Shown here piece by piece: positions 1 to 10,997 of a stretch of 64,000 nt of DNA (positions are counted from its first letter, which is position 1; the number at the start of each line of letters is the position of its first letter). The stretch covers positions 41,814,907 through 41,878,906 of the forward strand of contig BTRK01000004.1 in NCBI GenBank assembly GCA_036245805.1. Direction: 5' to 3'. Both the position numbers and the translations under genes were made by a program. The DNA comes from Pristionchus mayeri. Taxonomy: Eukaryota; Nematoda; Chromadorea; Rhabditida; Neodiplogasteridae. Below the pieces are notes generated by a model. The model made no database searches, was not told the DNA's origin, and saw only the letters and a list, made by a program, of their open reading frames with translations.

Positions 1-59
1 ATATTTTGCACACTCACCGTTTGACAAACCAGAGAGTGAGTAAAACAAAGTTACGATTA

Positions 60-1560
60 CCCGAACATCACGCAAAAGTTCGCAGTTCGAACAACTGCAA
101 AATATTCAATCCGAGTTGCCTCTCGACGAAGACTGAGATGAGCTCGGTGGGCTCTCGGAGGCTTGGGGTTTTACTCTAATATTACAGGAAGAGAGCAGTG
201 TGGTATTGATCTTCCATCCATAACTGACCCAATAAGATCGATGTAAAACATAAACATTAATCAAGTTTTCACCACTTTTTTTCAAAAACTAGCCGACTGT
301 TAGCCGATTGCGTTATAAAAAAAGTTAACCGAATGCGTTTCACTTTTGATTCATCTCTCAATACGTTTCACCAAATCAGTCTTTCGCCGCTATCTCTCTC
401 CAATAGCAACAATCAATCCACTCGACAACACGTTTTAGGTGAGCTTTTGCCGTGGCAACTGCAGCAGTCGCAGAATGCATCACGAAGGAGTAGTAGGAAT
501 CCCGATTACAACGAACACCATGCCGAAACAGCGAGGTTGCATCATCTTCTGCTAATCTGGACGAGGCCGCTGCTACATCGTCCACAGTAGCAATGCAATT
601 TACGGCATTTGTATCTTTGTGTCGCACACTCTCTCACCGCTTGATGGTAGACAGAGAGTATGACATGAAGAGAAATAAGCTCGAACGGTTGCAGAAGATC
701 CAGTCTTAATTCATCGCTAGACGGAGGTCGAGATGAACTCGGAGGGCTTAGGGAAACCATGATTTATTTCGCTTACAGATCGCTGTGTTATTGATGCACC
801 CATACATAAAAGATCGAATAAGATAAAGAAGTGAAACATAACCATTTCACAACTGTTCACCACATTTCTCTTCGAATGAAATTGTAGTGGGATTGTTGAA
901 TGAGTTTCACGTTCGATTCATTTAGCACTGAATCTCGGGGAGGCAGATCCGCCATTCATTTCCAGAAAAAAAATCTAATCAATCTAATCAACAACGACAA
1001 TCAGAAGATCAACAATCAGAAGACGTCACCAAGCAGTCGATGAAACATTGCGTGAAATGAAGTAACGGTTACCCGAACGCCGCATTCCTCGTCGCATCTC
1101 GGACAACTGCAGAAGATGCAGCCTCGAGTCGAGATGAACTCGGAGGATATTCGGAGACATGATTATTGTGTAGTTGGCCTGTCCCCGAACTCCAGGAGCG
1201 TAGAGGGAATAGACTTTATCTACAGAAAGGGGACAAGAGAAGAGGTCACATCGCACTAGTCACAGAGACGATAGAATGGGGAGGACTCATCCTTAAATGA
1301 GCACGAGGTCACATGTAAATCGGACATACTAATGGATAGAGGGGAGAGGAGGGCGAGAGTACAACTCGAGACAACGGGGGATAGTCTAGTCTACACGTAT
1401 GGTAATTGACTATGGGGTACAAGGCCAGGGCCTTTACACAACAATTATTATATTCATTCCATCGAGATCGAAACATCATTGATGTTCCACCCATCAGTGA
1501 TCTAATATTATCGAAGTGAAGCATATGCATTTAGCAAGTGTTCCTCACTTTGCTCATCAA
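60..1560 (+). repeat. Diverged tandem repeats of about 0.4-0.6 kb
   Basis: Three related stretches lie near 60-240, 640-840 and 1050-1160, with a partial fourth near 1480-1550. Each holds a segment like AACTGCAGAAGATGCAG, then CGAGATGAACTCGGAGG, and two or three are followed by a segment resembling CATCCATAACTGACCCAATA. Copies differ by substitutions and indels, and the middle copies carry stop codons, so a shared coding function is not supported. The stretch precedes the first truncated paralogue and could be duplicated flanking DNA. No gene is seen in it. Confidence 0.55.
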
Positions 1561-1687
1561 ATTGAAAAGCAGTGAATGATTGCATGTGCTTCATGTACCA
1601 TTCATATCCCAAGGAGATTGAGAGAAAACGGCTGGAGAGAAATAGTGTGAGTTATCTGATGATATAATATGGTTTTCTTTCCTCCAG

Positions 1688-2076
1688 ATGGTTGGCATGC
1701 AAGTGTGGGTGAAACTCTGTGATGGTTCACTCAAAAGAATGCTCGATGCATGCTCACGAATCGAGCAGCTTCACATTATGTGTTCAAATGTAAATGCTCT
1801 GAAGTGCATTGGCGAATCTTTGGGACCGATTCGTGTTGAATCGATGCATGCGCCAAACATGTTTGACAAGTGAGCTGAAACTTTTAAACACAACTTTCCA
1901 GGCTGATCACGTTGCTTTCATTCATTAATAAATGCATTCTTAAAATTTCGTTGATACAGGATTGAAATTGCAGGTCCCCAATCGTTGAGCTGGTAAAGAA
2001 TGTAACACCGAAGAATGTATTTATCGGCGCCGAGAAGGTCAATATAAATGACTATTTGGCAACCTTCATGGAATAG
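1688..2076 (+). CDS. Two terminal exons of an F-box-associated-like paralogue (gene A, 5' end missing)
   Basis: Two exons can be read: about 1688-1871 after a CAG acceptor, ending before GTGAGC, and 1974-2076 after TTGCAG, ending in TAG. The split lysine codon closes in frame. The protein begins MVGMQVWVKLCDGSLKRM and contains ACSRIEQLHI and a C-terminal PKNVFIGAEKVN. The same two-exon structure, phase and sequence pattern recurs at 5706-6119, so the two are tandem paralogues. The pattern of short leucine and isoleucine blocks resembles the C-terminal region of nematode F-box proteins, but no F-box is visible upstream. The exon starts with ATG, so a short protein of about 97 residues is possible. 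A 5'-truncated gene copy is equally likely. Function unknown. Confidence 0.55.
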
Positions 2077-3976
2077 CCAAATCATGGATCTATTTACATT
2101 GGTTGACATTTTGTCTTGTGATAAAATCATTTAAACACCAGAACATATGGTAGTTTTGAAATAATCACGATGTATCCTTTATATTTAACGGATCTCTCGT
2201 TTCCGTTCACTTATGAATGCGGGAGCTGGTGGTTTGCATTCCTTGTTGGTCGTCGCGAGCGGTCCCTCTCCCTTTTCTCTCTGATTTGGATTGGTTTCCC
2301 CTAATACCCCTCGCTTCCGCCTTCGACTCATCAAGAAAAGAGAAGCTCCATCCAAGCCGGAGTGTCCACCGTGTGATGGGTATGACCTACTAAGATGTTT
2401 GGTCCTTCAGAATCTAGACTCGATCATCTCGTTGAAAGATTGATCATCGAGTCTGGTGGATTCGAGCAGAGAAGATTCTAGAACACGCAAGGCTTCGTTT
2501 ACGACCTATAGTGAGATTCTATCTATGTAATGCAATCCAACATCCTCTCGCAAGCACACCGCAGATGACCTTGAAATGAGAAGAACGACCTTTTCTGACC
2601 CCAGATCTTGATCTGCACCCAGAAAGCGATAACAGATAAATATTGTATTGTATTGTATTATGGTTTGCAAACAGTGATTGAGAGTGGGAGTAGGTGAGTA
2701 AGAATGAGTATAAGTTCACACAATCAGACCATCAGACCTATGCGAGAGTACTCCTCGGAAGAGGAGCCGGAGTGGTTAGATCAAAGGGGGACATAGGTCA
2801 TTGAGCGGTCACCGGAGATGTTTTTCCATTAAGAGGCGAAACTTGATCAAAGGTGATGAATAAACCCTATCTAAAACTATCTCTCATATGTATGATTTGA
2901 ATAAATCAAGAACTCGGGAAAAAAGTCACGAGTTGCTTGCCTCTCACTATCGGTATTATCCTGACAATCAGTGGACGCCATATTCCTGCGTCTTGCAGTT
3001 CTAGTTTAAGCGGGATCAATTCAAAATCTTAACGGTTTGTCTACCCTTTACTGGGAGAACAACGTGGTCAGTATAATGTCAGAATAATGATAATATCAGT
3101 ATGGCAACAACTATTGCTTGTGTCAGCCGAAAAGGAATTTGATGCCATGCATTTTACCCAAGATATTTAGATTGCTGGTCTCCGACTGGTTGAATTATGC
3201 TCTTTCGTTTGTGAAATGTGATCGTTACACTCCATTCAAAATAGGTTGCTCTTTGTACTCTCCCTCTTCTCCCTACTACCTACAATCATATTGTTATGGT
3301 GATTCCGAGATCTCTCTTTCTCTCTGACCCTCTTCACAAATCGCTCTCTCTCATGTCGGAATGCGAGGGAGGTAGGATCGTTAGGCCTCTTCCTGCCCCC
3401 CCCTCCGCTCCCTGCCTCGCCTCCTCCTACTATCCACCGCCATTGTTCTGATCTCGACACGTAAACCCAGCGAGAGAGTACGCGGAATTGAGATAGAGCC
3501 GATCGCCACCGAGATGAGACTCATTCATCCATTCATTCATTCATGCGCGCTCGCTCACATACCTCCTCCCTTGTGTTTCCTAAAGTAAATGTACCGTAGA
3601 GTAGATTCGATCGATATACCGTAGTAGTAGATCGATATACTGTAGTACTGTGACCGATATACCGTAGTAGAGTAGAGAAAATTTTCGCTTTTTTCTATAT
3701 CTTACCTGGCAGTCCGACATATCAGAATCGATCTGATATTGTTTCCGTGACTTCTTCTTTGGTAATATGTTGTATTAACTCGTTGCCATCGCCTTCGTCT
3801 ATTCTGGTATAGTTCTAGGGTTTCAAATTTCATTTCATGTAGGCTCATTTTCGTGTATGCCTCATTCGCGCTACATAGCCCATGAGCTATCGAGCTCGCC
3901 TGAAACTCATCCGAAAATGGCCTAATTTTTTTTTGAAAATTGAAACCTAATACGCTCCTCTTCGATAGATCGCTCC
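2077..3976. other. Intergenic stretch, no gene recognised
   Basis: No ORF with coding character is seen. A segment at about 2185-2250 resembles 6595-6660 downstream of the second paralogue (ACGGATCTCTCGTTTCCG followed by GAGCTGGTGGTTTGCA), so the gene A/B duplication included 3' flanking DNA. The rest is a mixture of CT-rich and GA-rich runs and an ATTC run near 3525-3545. Confidence 0.5.
3590..3680. repeat. Short repeats of GATATACCGTAG
   Basis: The core GATATACCGTAGTAG recurs three or four times with small changes (CTGTAG, GTGACC inserts) within about 90 bp, interleaved with TAGAGTAGA. No coding meaning seen. Confidence 0.6.
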
Positions 3977-4564
3977 GGTTCTGTTAGTTGACCATGATTA
4001 CAACGATACCTAATTTGCATATTTTATGATATGATAAATATATGAAAAATATGTTCTCGAATATAAGTCAGAAACCAAACGAACGAATTACATAGACAGA
4101 TGCGGCTCACTCTGACGATCATTTTTCGTATATAGGGTAATATGTTTGACCCCCGCTCCATGGAGCTACATTTATTTTTGTGGTCCATTTTGGTATCTGC
4201 TCCGCGCATTATGGCGCAAGCAGTGACGAATGAAGTAAGTTTCATGCTCCACTCTTAATCCGAAGGCAAAAATATCGAAATGCACGTAACCGAGAGTGAA
4301 ACGTATTTCATTCGTCACTGCTTGCGCCATTATGCGCGGAGCAGATACCAAAATGGACCACAAAAATAAATGTAGCTCCATGGAGCGGGGGTCAAACATC
4401 ATATCCTATATACGAAAAATTATCGTCAGAGTGAGACGCATCTGCCTGTGTAATTCGTTCGTTTGGTTTCTGACTTATATTCGAGAACATATTTTTCATA
4501 TATTTATCATATCATAAAATATGCAAATTAGGTATCGTTGTAATCATGGTCAACTAACAGAACC
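3977..4564. mobile_element. 588 bp fold-back (near-palindromic) element
   Basis: The sequence starting GGTTCTGTTAGTTGACC at 3977 returns as its reverse complement ending at 4564. The arms are about 250 bp with few mismatches, and the centre lies near 4270. Two ORFs on opposite strands in the arms have nearly the same protein sequence, as expected from an inverted repeat, and they are not genes. No clear target-site duplication is visible. Likely a non-autonomous DNA transposon or MITE. Confidence 0.85.
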
Positions 4565-4863
4565 ACTGTGCAAGTTTGAAGAGGATTCCTACATCGGTTC
4601 TCGAGTTTTGATCAGAAATGTAGATGGTGCCTACATGCAGCCTGGCTCAACCGATCGAGATGGCGCAAAATGAAGTTGACTACTGTGTTCAGCACCTTCG
4701 ATAACCCCTTTCCACAAGTTTCCGTAAAAACTCTGTGCCACATTTTGTTCGACTCTTAGAGAATCGGGCTCATATGTTTGCAAAACTCCTCAAATATCTG
4801 GCTCTCCTGCAGCATACCCGAAAATGAGCTTAAATGACCTGAAAATTAAACCCCATTCTTCAG

Positions 4864-6119
4864 ATCTCCCGAAGTTGGCGTCATATGTATAGCGCCGAAT
4901 GTCGCAAGCGGTGCCGTCCTGCATATTCCGCAGACATCCGTTATATTGGCCACGATATGTGCGTTGTAATACGTTTCCACGAGCGTGAGCTGGACCATTT
5001 TCGGAAATTCCACTGGCAAGATGAGAAGTCGGAATCGTTTGGTGTGAGTTCATTGTTATTGTATATTTACTGCTGTATTATGTTTTGAGATGCTAGGCGA
5101 GACCCATACCAGGGCTGAAACAAAAATTTCTTATCTCTCTCTCGCCGATCAGACAGTGCTAAAGTATGTGGAATGATCGGAAAATGTGTGTTTGCACACC
5201 CCAGGCCCGCTATGTCACAACCTCTTTCCTCAATCAGGAATTGTACGTAGTCGTAGCGCACTAATCTGGCCTCACACAGCTACATTGTATGGCTTCATGA
5301 GAAATGATCTCCTCGTTCTACACACTATCTCGCATATTTGCCCGAAGAGAGATCGTTTAATAAAGAGACCAGTTCCCCCGGAGCGATCTCTGCGATAGGT
5401 CGGATGAGATCCATGAATACAAGCTTTCCGTAGTATTTCCGCACGAAATTTTGGCAGTACATAATGCAAAAATAATAGAGAAGAGTCCATTTTTGTTACC
5501 CGTCATGTAGATTCTCATCCGACCTAGTGTCATCCATACGTGCAGCCTCATTTTAAAACGCGCTTCAGGTGCCCCTACACAGCTCATGAGCTTATGAGCA
5601 ATCTATCGCACCTGAAACACATCCAAAAATGACAAAAAATCACCTAAAATCTTTTTAAAAAATATTCAAAACGTACGGCCAGCACAATAATGTGTTTTTC
5701 TCCAGACGATGCGCATGGCTGTCTGGGTGAAAATCGGTGATGATTCACTCAAATCAATGTTTGACGCTTGCTCTCGGATCGAGAGTCTGATGATTCACTG
5801 CCTGGATAAGGAAACGCTGAATTACATTGGCGAATGTCTAGGACTAATTCGAATTGGAACGGTCTACGCACAAAATATGAGAATGTTGAGTAAAAAGTGA
5901 GTTTTAACTTTGATTTCATGATCGCACCGATGCGGTCTAGCGTTATCGAGCACATGATAACACAATTAGATTATTAATTAATTAATACAATGCAATTGCA
6001 GGTCCGTAATTATTAAGCTATTTATTTTTATTTATTTGGTAAAGAAAATCGAACCGAAGAAATTATTCCTCGGAGGAAAGCCAGTCGATTTCGATTCCAT
6101 CAAGGAGATTATGCATTAG
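4864..6119 (+). CDS. F-box-associated-like gene B (three 3' exons)
   Basis: Exons 4864-5043 (CAG acceptor, GTGAGT donor), 5706-5896 and 6002-6119 join in frame and end in TAG. The first exon reads ISRSWRHMYSAECRKR, which resembles the end of an F-box (a hydrophobic-S-x-x-W pattern before a basic stretch). The last two exons match gene A in structure and sequence (VWVKIGDDSLKSMFDACSR; PKKLFLGGKPVDF). Upstream, 4704-4785 contains PQVSVKTLCHILFDS and, in another frame, ENRAHMFAKLL. That could be a frameshifted F-box start, so the locus may be a pseudogene. A further piece at about 4567-4640 contains CKFEEDSYI, similar to a relic near 45.3 kb. A 131 bp MITE sits in the intron at 5396-5526. Substrate-adaptor function is a family inference only. 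Confidence 0.6.
5396..5526. mobile_element. MITE with TAGGTCGGATGAGA terminal inverted repeats
   Basis: The element begins TAGGTCGGATGAGA and ends with its reverse complement TCTCATCCGACCTA, 131 bp in total. A shorter relative lies at 54169-54244 in the guanylyl cyclase gene, and a decayed piece lies near 53190-53240. A dispersed intron repeat (AGCTCATGAGC followed by CCTGAAACACATCCAAAAATG) lies just downstream at 5565-5640, with relatives near 3838-3950, 4790-4855 and 53740-53815. Confidence 0.7.
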
Positions 6120-9021
6120 ATAACCTTCATGCGCAAATAGGTTTCTATATTGACATGCCGATTTGGCACAACAATTAAATTTGAAATGTCATGACATAAT
6201 TGTCAATCTTGACATATTGACATGTATGATCCCCGTTTTTAAGTGATAAAATATATTTACGGCCAAGAGAGGTATCATATGGCGCCCTTTAATAGCACAC
6301 ATAATACAGTTAGGGATTTCTTGTAAACTCAACTCGAATCCACTCTCGATGCATATCGCACTCGTCAAAATTTCCTGAAAGTCAAAAGTGTACCGCAGTT
6401 TTTCGCTCGAGACATTATGCGACGGACACCCGAATTTCGAACTCTTGCGAGAGGGCAATACTTCATTCCTTAAAACCAACCTGAGTTCGCGGGATTCTGG
6501 CCCATTTCCAATCGTACTCCCTCCCCTTAGAGGTTCAATTTCAATCCTCTGATTGACAGATTGGGCTCACAATCTGTTTTGATAATCACAGTTTCACCTT
6601 TACGGATCTCTCATTTCCGCGCACTCTCTCACGTGTGCGCGATCTGGTGGTTTGCAAACAGAAAGATAGAACGAAAGTATCCGATTTCTCATCGAGTTCC
6701 ACACTTTCTTGTCACTCTGGCTAAGGAGAGAGCATGGTGGGAGAGGAGAGTCAGAGAGGTTAGAGAGTGAAAGAGGGCTCCGGGGTCATCATCGGAGATA
6801 TCCATCAAGAGGCGAAGCTTGATCGAGAGTAATGGTTCTTCATCTTCCTTTCTCTCGAATCACAAACCTTACAGATCGCTTATCTCTTGCGTCTGACTCC
6901 TTTCCTTACTTACCGCACGGTTTGATACTGACTGCATGTTGAGAGGGGAGAGACGTCGGGGAGAGACGCTGGCTTGCTCACTTATGCAGAATCTTGCCTA
7001 GCGCTGTCAAACATCTCATTTCAAACTATGCTCACCGGAATGTGCATGATTTCTCACTTTGGACTTTATTTGCTATGAGCAGCATAATATTTTCACACCT
7101 TTCCTTGTTAACATGTTTTATGTCCGGCGTCGTTCGCAAAATTCAATTGTAACGTGCCTGAAAAGCTTGTATTGCGGTTGTGATATTCAGATAACTAGTT
7201 ATTCGCATTCGAAACTAGAATTGCAGGGTAATTAATTGTTGGTACACGCTGCGAAATCCTGCAGCAAGCGAAGAAAAGTATGCTAAATGTTTTATGTTAT
7301 TGATCTGTCTAACGGGAAAGAGATCACATCTAATGAGGAGAGGCTATTGATGCGAACACGGACACTCCAGCCAATCGAAAGGTGCAATCATTCCGAACTT
7401 CATTTCTCCCTGCTGAAAGAAGCATTGATTGCAATACGAAATGGGACTCTTAATTTTTTTTTCTTATTAGGCAATTAAGTGAATAGCTCATTAGCTCACG
7501 AGAATGTCGAACTCTAATGGCTTCAATGGTTCATGATCTTTCCTTTTGCTCTTTCCCATTCCGCATATGAGCACGCGTCTCTAACCAGCGAGATAGTACG
7601 CCAATTTAGGAGAGCATCGTGTTCGCCCGCGGGAGGTTTAATTAAGCCGGAGGGGCGGGAAGGGGACTGATCGGAACTGACAGTGTAGGGGGGGGGGGTA
7701 GAGATAACCGGCTTTTATCCCGGATAAAGGTCGCCGCTAGCCGAACCTTGAGTTGTGCGCCGCTCACTTGATCTGTTGATTAATCATCCGCCGAGTCTTC
7801 TCGTTTCTCAAGCTCTATCTTTTCCTGAAATCTGTGTCTGAAATGAGAAGTGCAATCTGAGATGGGAAATGCTAAGCGCTGACTCGAACCATCCCTCATT
7901 ACTTTCAATTTCGATTGATTCAAATTCCAGAACCTCTTACTCGAGTGAGCATTACCTTTAAGTATTTGTACATCTCGCTCACGGATTCGATTAAATTCTT
8001 AATTCGAAATCATGTTCCAGGTTTTTCATCGTTTGCTCCGCTGGCCAACAATATCTGTTTCACTCAATATGTATCACTACATAATTTCGGATCTTGCTAG
8101 TTTTTTGTGGACCCTTTTTTTGGTTATAATAAAAACAATAATCCCGAATCGCCGCCCTCTATCCGTTCTGAAAAAAAGTGATAGGGAACTAAAAAAACGA
8201 GATAGGGTCTGCCGCCAGCCATTCACATGTGCCATTAATTTGCCAGCCGGCGACCCTAATTAACCCTTGTCTGTCCTCCCTCCCTTGACCTCCCCAACCT
8301 CTCTCTCCCCCTCCTCAGGTGTTCCCCCCTGCCATTTCCTGTAGTGGTTTGTTCCCTTCCGGGGGCGGGCGATCTCTCCACCCAACCTTGGCCCCCTCCT
8401 CCCTCTCCTCCCCACTTTCACCTCCCCTCCTCCTCCTCGTCCTCGTCTCTTCCCCTTACCCCCAGCGACTGTGCGTGAGTGAGTGCTCGTTTTTAGTAGT
8501 ACACTAGCGGACAGGGCACTGGGACCGTTTAGCCTCCACGCTCTATCACCTAGGCATTAATAATAAACGAACTATCTTCGTTAAATCTACGTATCGCTTA
8601 ATTTTGCGCATTATGAGAGAACGAACATTGTTTTAGTACACTAGCGGCCAGCGCACTGGGACCGTTTAGCGTAGTGTTGGCAAGTCGCCATGCGCGCACC
8701 TCTTTTCGTGTCATTTCCAGCCGGTCAGAAAGCATGTGAGCATGTGAAATGAGGAGAGCAGGTGCCGATTTTCCTTATCTACCGTTAGCCCCTCGCTCTT
8801 CGTTTTGCGCACTCTATCACCTAGAGGTTCACAGTAATGAAAGTCGTCGACACAATCTATGAATATTTAGCACATGCCACTTCATTTTGCTCGCTATTTC
8901 TCTTTGTTTAGTAGCCCGCGCTCTGATACTATGCCTGTTTCGCACTCCTGGCAGCATTTCCCACAAGAGTGTGCAGATTGAAGAGAGTCGAACATATTTT
9001 GCCCTGATCCACACCCGTGTG
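6120..9021. other. Long intergenic region upstream of the proline-rich gene
   Basis: No convincing exon is seen. The region holds a poly-G run (about 7688-7698), a very C/T-rich stretch at 8270-8460, and a short duplicated block: CACTAGCGGACAGGGCACTGGGACC at about 8502 returns near 8640 as a close copy. CTCTATCACCTAG also recurs at about 8542 and 8814. The C-rich block and the duplicated block could be part of the promoter region of the gene starting at 9067, but no specific factor site is claimed. Confidence 0.4.
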
Positions 9022-9066
9022 TTTTGCAGTGATTTACTGCCTTTCCGATTGCAGATCCTCCACTAA

Positions 9067-10955
9067 ATGGGCAACAAGCACTCGTCGGTGCCGTCCTACG
9101 GCCCCGGCTTTCCGGGTCCGCCGCCGCCGCCCCACGGACCCGGCCCCTACTCCTTCGAACACCCACACCTGCCCCCGCCGCCACCAGGCGCCATCGATGA
9201 GGGTAAGGCTGGAGCCGGAGCCGGAAAAAAGCACATTACCATTTCCAGGCTGGGCTCGACGACCATCTCCGCTGGCTCGGGCGCCCGGCTGGGCCGGCTC
9301 GCGCATGAGTCTCGCCGGTGAGTCCCTACTTCCCCACAGTATTAAGCCCCGTGCAAAAGCTCATTTCGCGCTCCTTTTCAAATTCAAAAGGCAGCGAATT
9401 TGCTCTTGCACGGAATTTTAGCTTACTGTATCGAGTTTTAAAATGACCCAATTGTGAAACCTAGAACAATTGGGTCTCTAAAACCGTTTCATTTCATAGT
9501 GTTTGTGAAACACAAATGATCCTAATCTGATTCGAAGCACGGAAGTGGTCGATTCATTCATGTTTCATATAAAATTAAAGTATTACGTGCGCTCGTCGGT
9601 TTTGTCCGTGGACTGCCTGTCGCTTAATACTGTGTCCCGCACCTTTGCATTAGCCGGCCCCGGATTTCCCGGTCCTGCCATTTCCCGGTTTTCGCAGGTT
9701 CGAGGGTGGACTTGGCCTACTCGGTGGATCCGCATCACGAGCAGATGATCGTGCTGCAGCCCGATCCGAAGATGCTCAAGAAGATACACAAGGTGAGAGA
9801 GAGATGAGAGGAGCCGGATTTTCTTCAGAGTCAGGTTTTTTTGAAGAATCGGGTTTTATGATGAAACCGTGAAACATCATTAGTATATCCAATATCTATG
9901 GCTTCCCAAGAAAAGAGCTCCTTGACTGATAGGGACACCTGTATTTCTTCTGAATTCTTTCTCTCTATCATTGAAATCGCTGTGTACATTTTTTTAGCTA
10001 AATTCGTTGTTTCTGTGCCAGTATATTTCCGTCTGTCAACTCCAGACTATACTCTAGTACCAATTTGAAGGAGCAGAAGAAGCTGCTGAAGAAGATGCGC
10101 GGGCTGCCGGTGGAGGTGATCGTGGCGCCCGTGGGAACAGCTGGTAATGAATTTGACACATTTTCCTACGTTTTTTGAGTAGGTCGAAAAAAGGGCTGTC
10201 ATTAAATGCAAAAATACAGAATCCTTGTGCGATAACTTTATAAAGACGCATATATCTCGAAATTGTGTAACTGTTGTGTCTCGCCCTAGCGCATCACACT
10301 AGCGCTTACGGGCACTGCTGTTATCACTATGTTTATTTTTCTCTGAAATCGACTGACAATATTGTTTGATTTTTTGGAAAAAAAGAATAACCCAACTACA
10401 TTGAAATTGGCATAGATCTCGGAAGAAGAATATAGATTGGAACATAGTTTTAAAAACCCTGCATTTCGAATCCAGCGCAGAAAAGGACCAGAAACTCACT
10501 TGATTATGGAATAGTACGACCAATTGTTCACGTAATAATAATATATCATTCATAAGGTCGTCTCCCGCCGCCTCCACTCGGTCATCCCGGCTCCGCCCAC
10601 CACCCTCCGCCGCCGCCGTCGCGCACTTTCTCCATCGACAACCTGCACAGGTGCATCCCAGTTTCGAAATACAAGTGCGCGGAAGCGCGCGATCTCTCCA
10701 GACACAATGGTTCAGACTCGTGTTTGTTTACCCATGAGTGTTTTGTAAGAAAGGTCTAAGTAGATTTCCGGTTATGATCATTATGAGTGGATATCTCAGC
10801 AGTTTTCCATCTGTCTGCAATCTATCACTTTCTCATGCTCTCTCACCCCCTTGCCGATTAGAGAGTGCGTAAAGTGGAGAAGAAGATCACAATCTCATTG
10901 ACCCCCGAGTGGAACGAAGGGTTTTGGACATTGAGTGGAGGTGGAATGACACTCG

Positions 10956-10997
<42 letters not shown>

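Noticed and set aside
4296..4517. 73-codon ORF with a near-identical twin on the other strand at 4024-4245
   Set aside because: The two are mirror images produced by the palindromic element, not paired genes.
9017..9421. 134-codon plus-strand ORF overlapping the first exon of the proline-rich gene
   Set aside because: It partly covers the second exon's frame by coincidence. The MGNKHSS frame with the 9203-9248 intron keeps the phase into the next exons.
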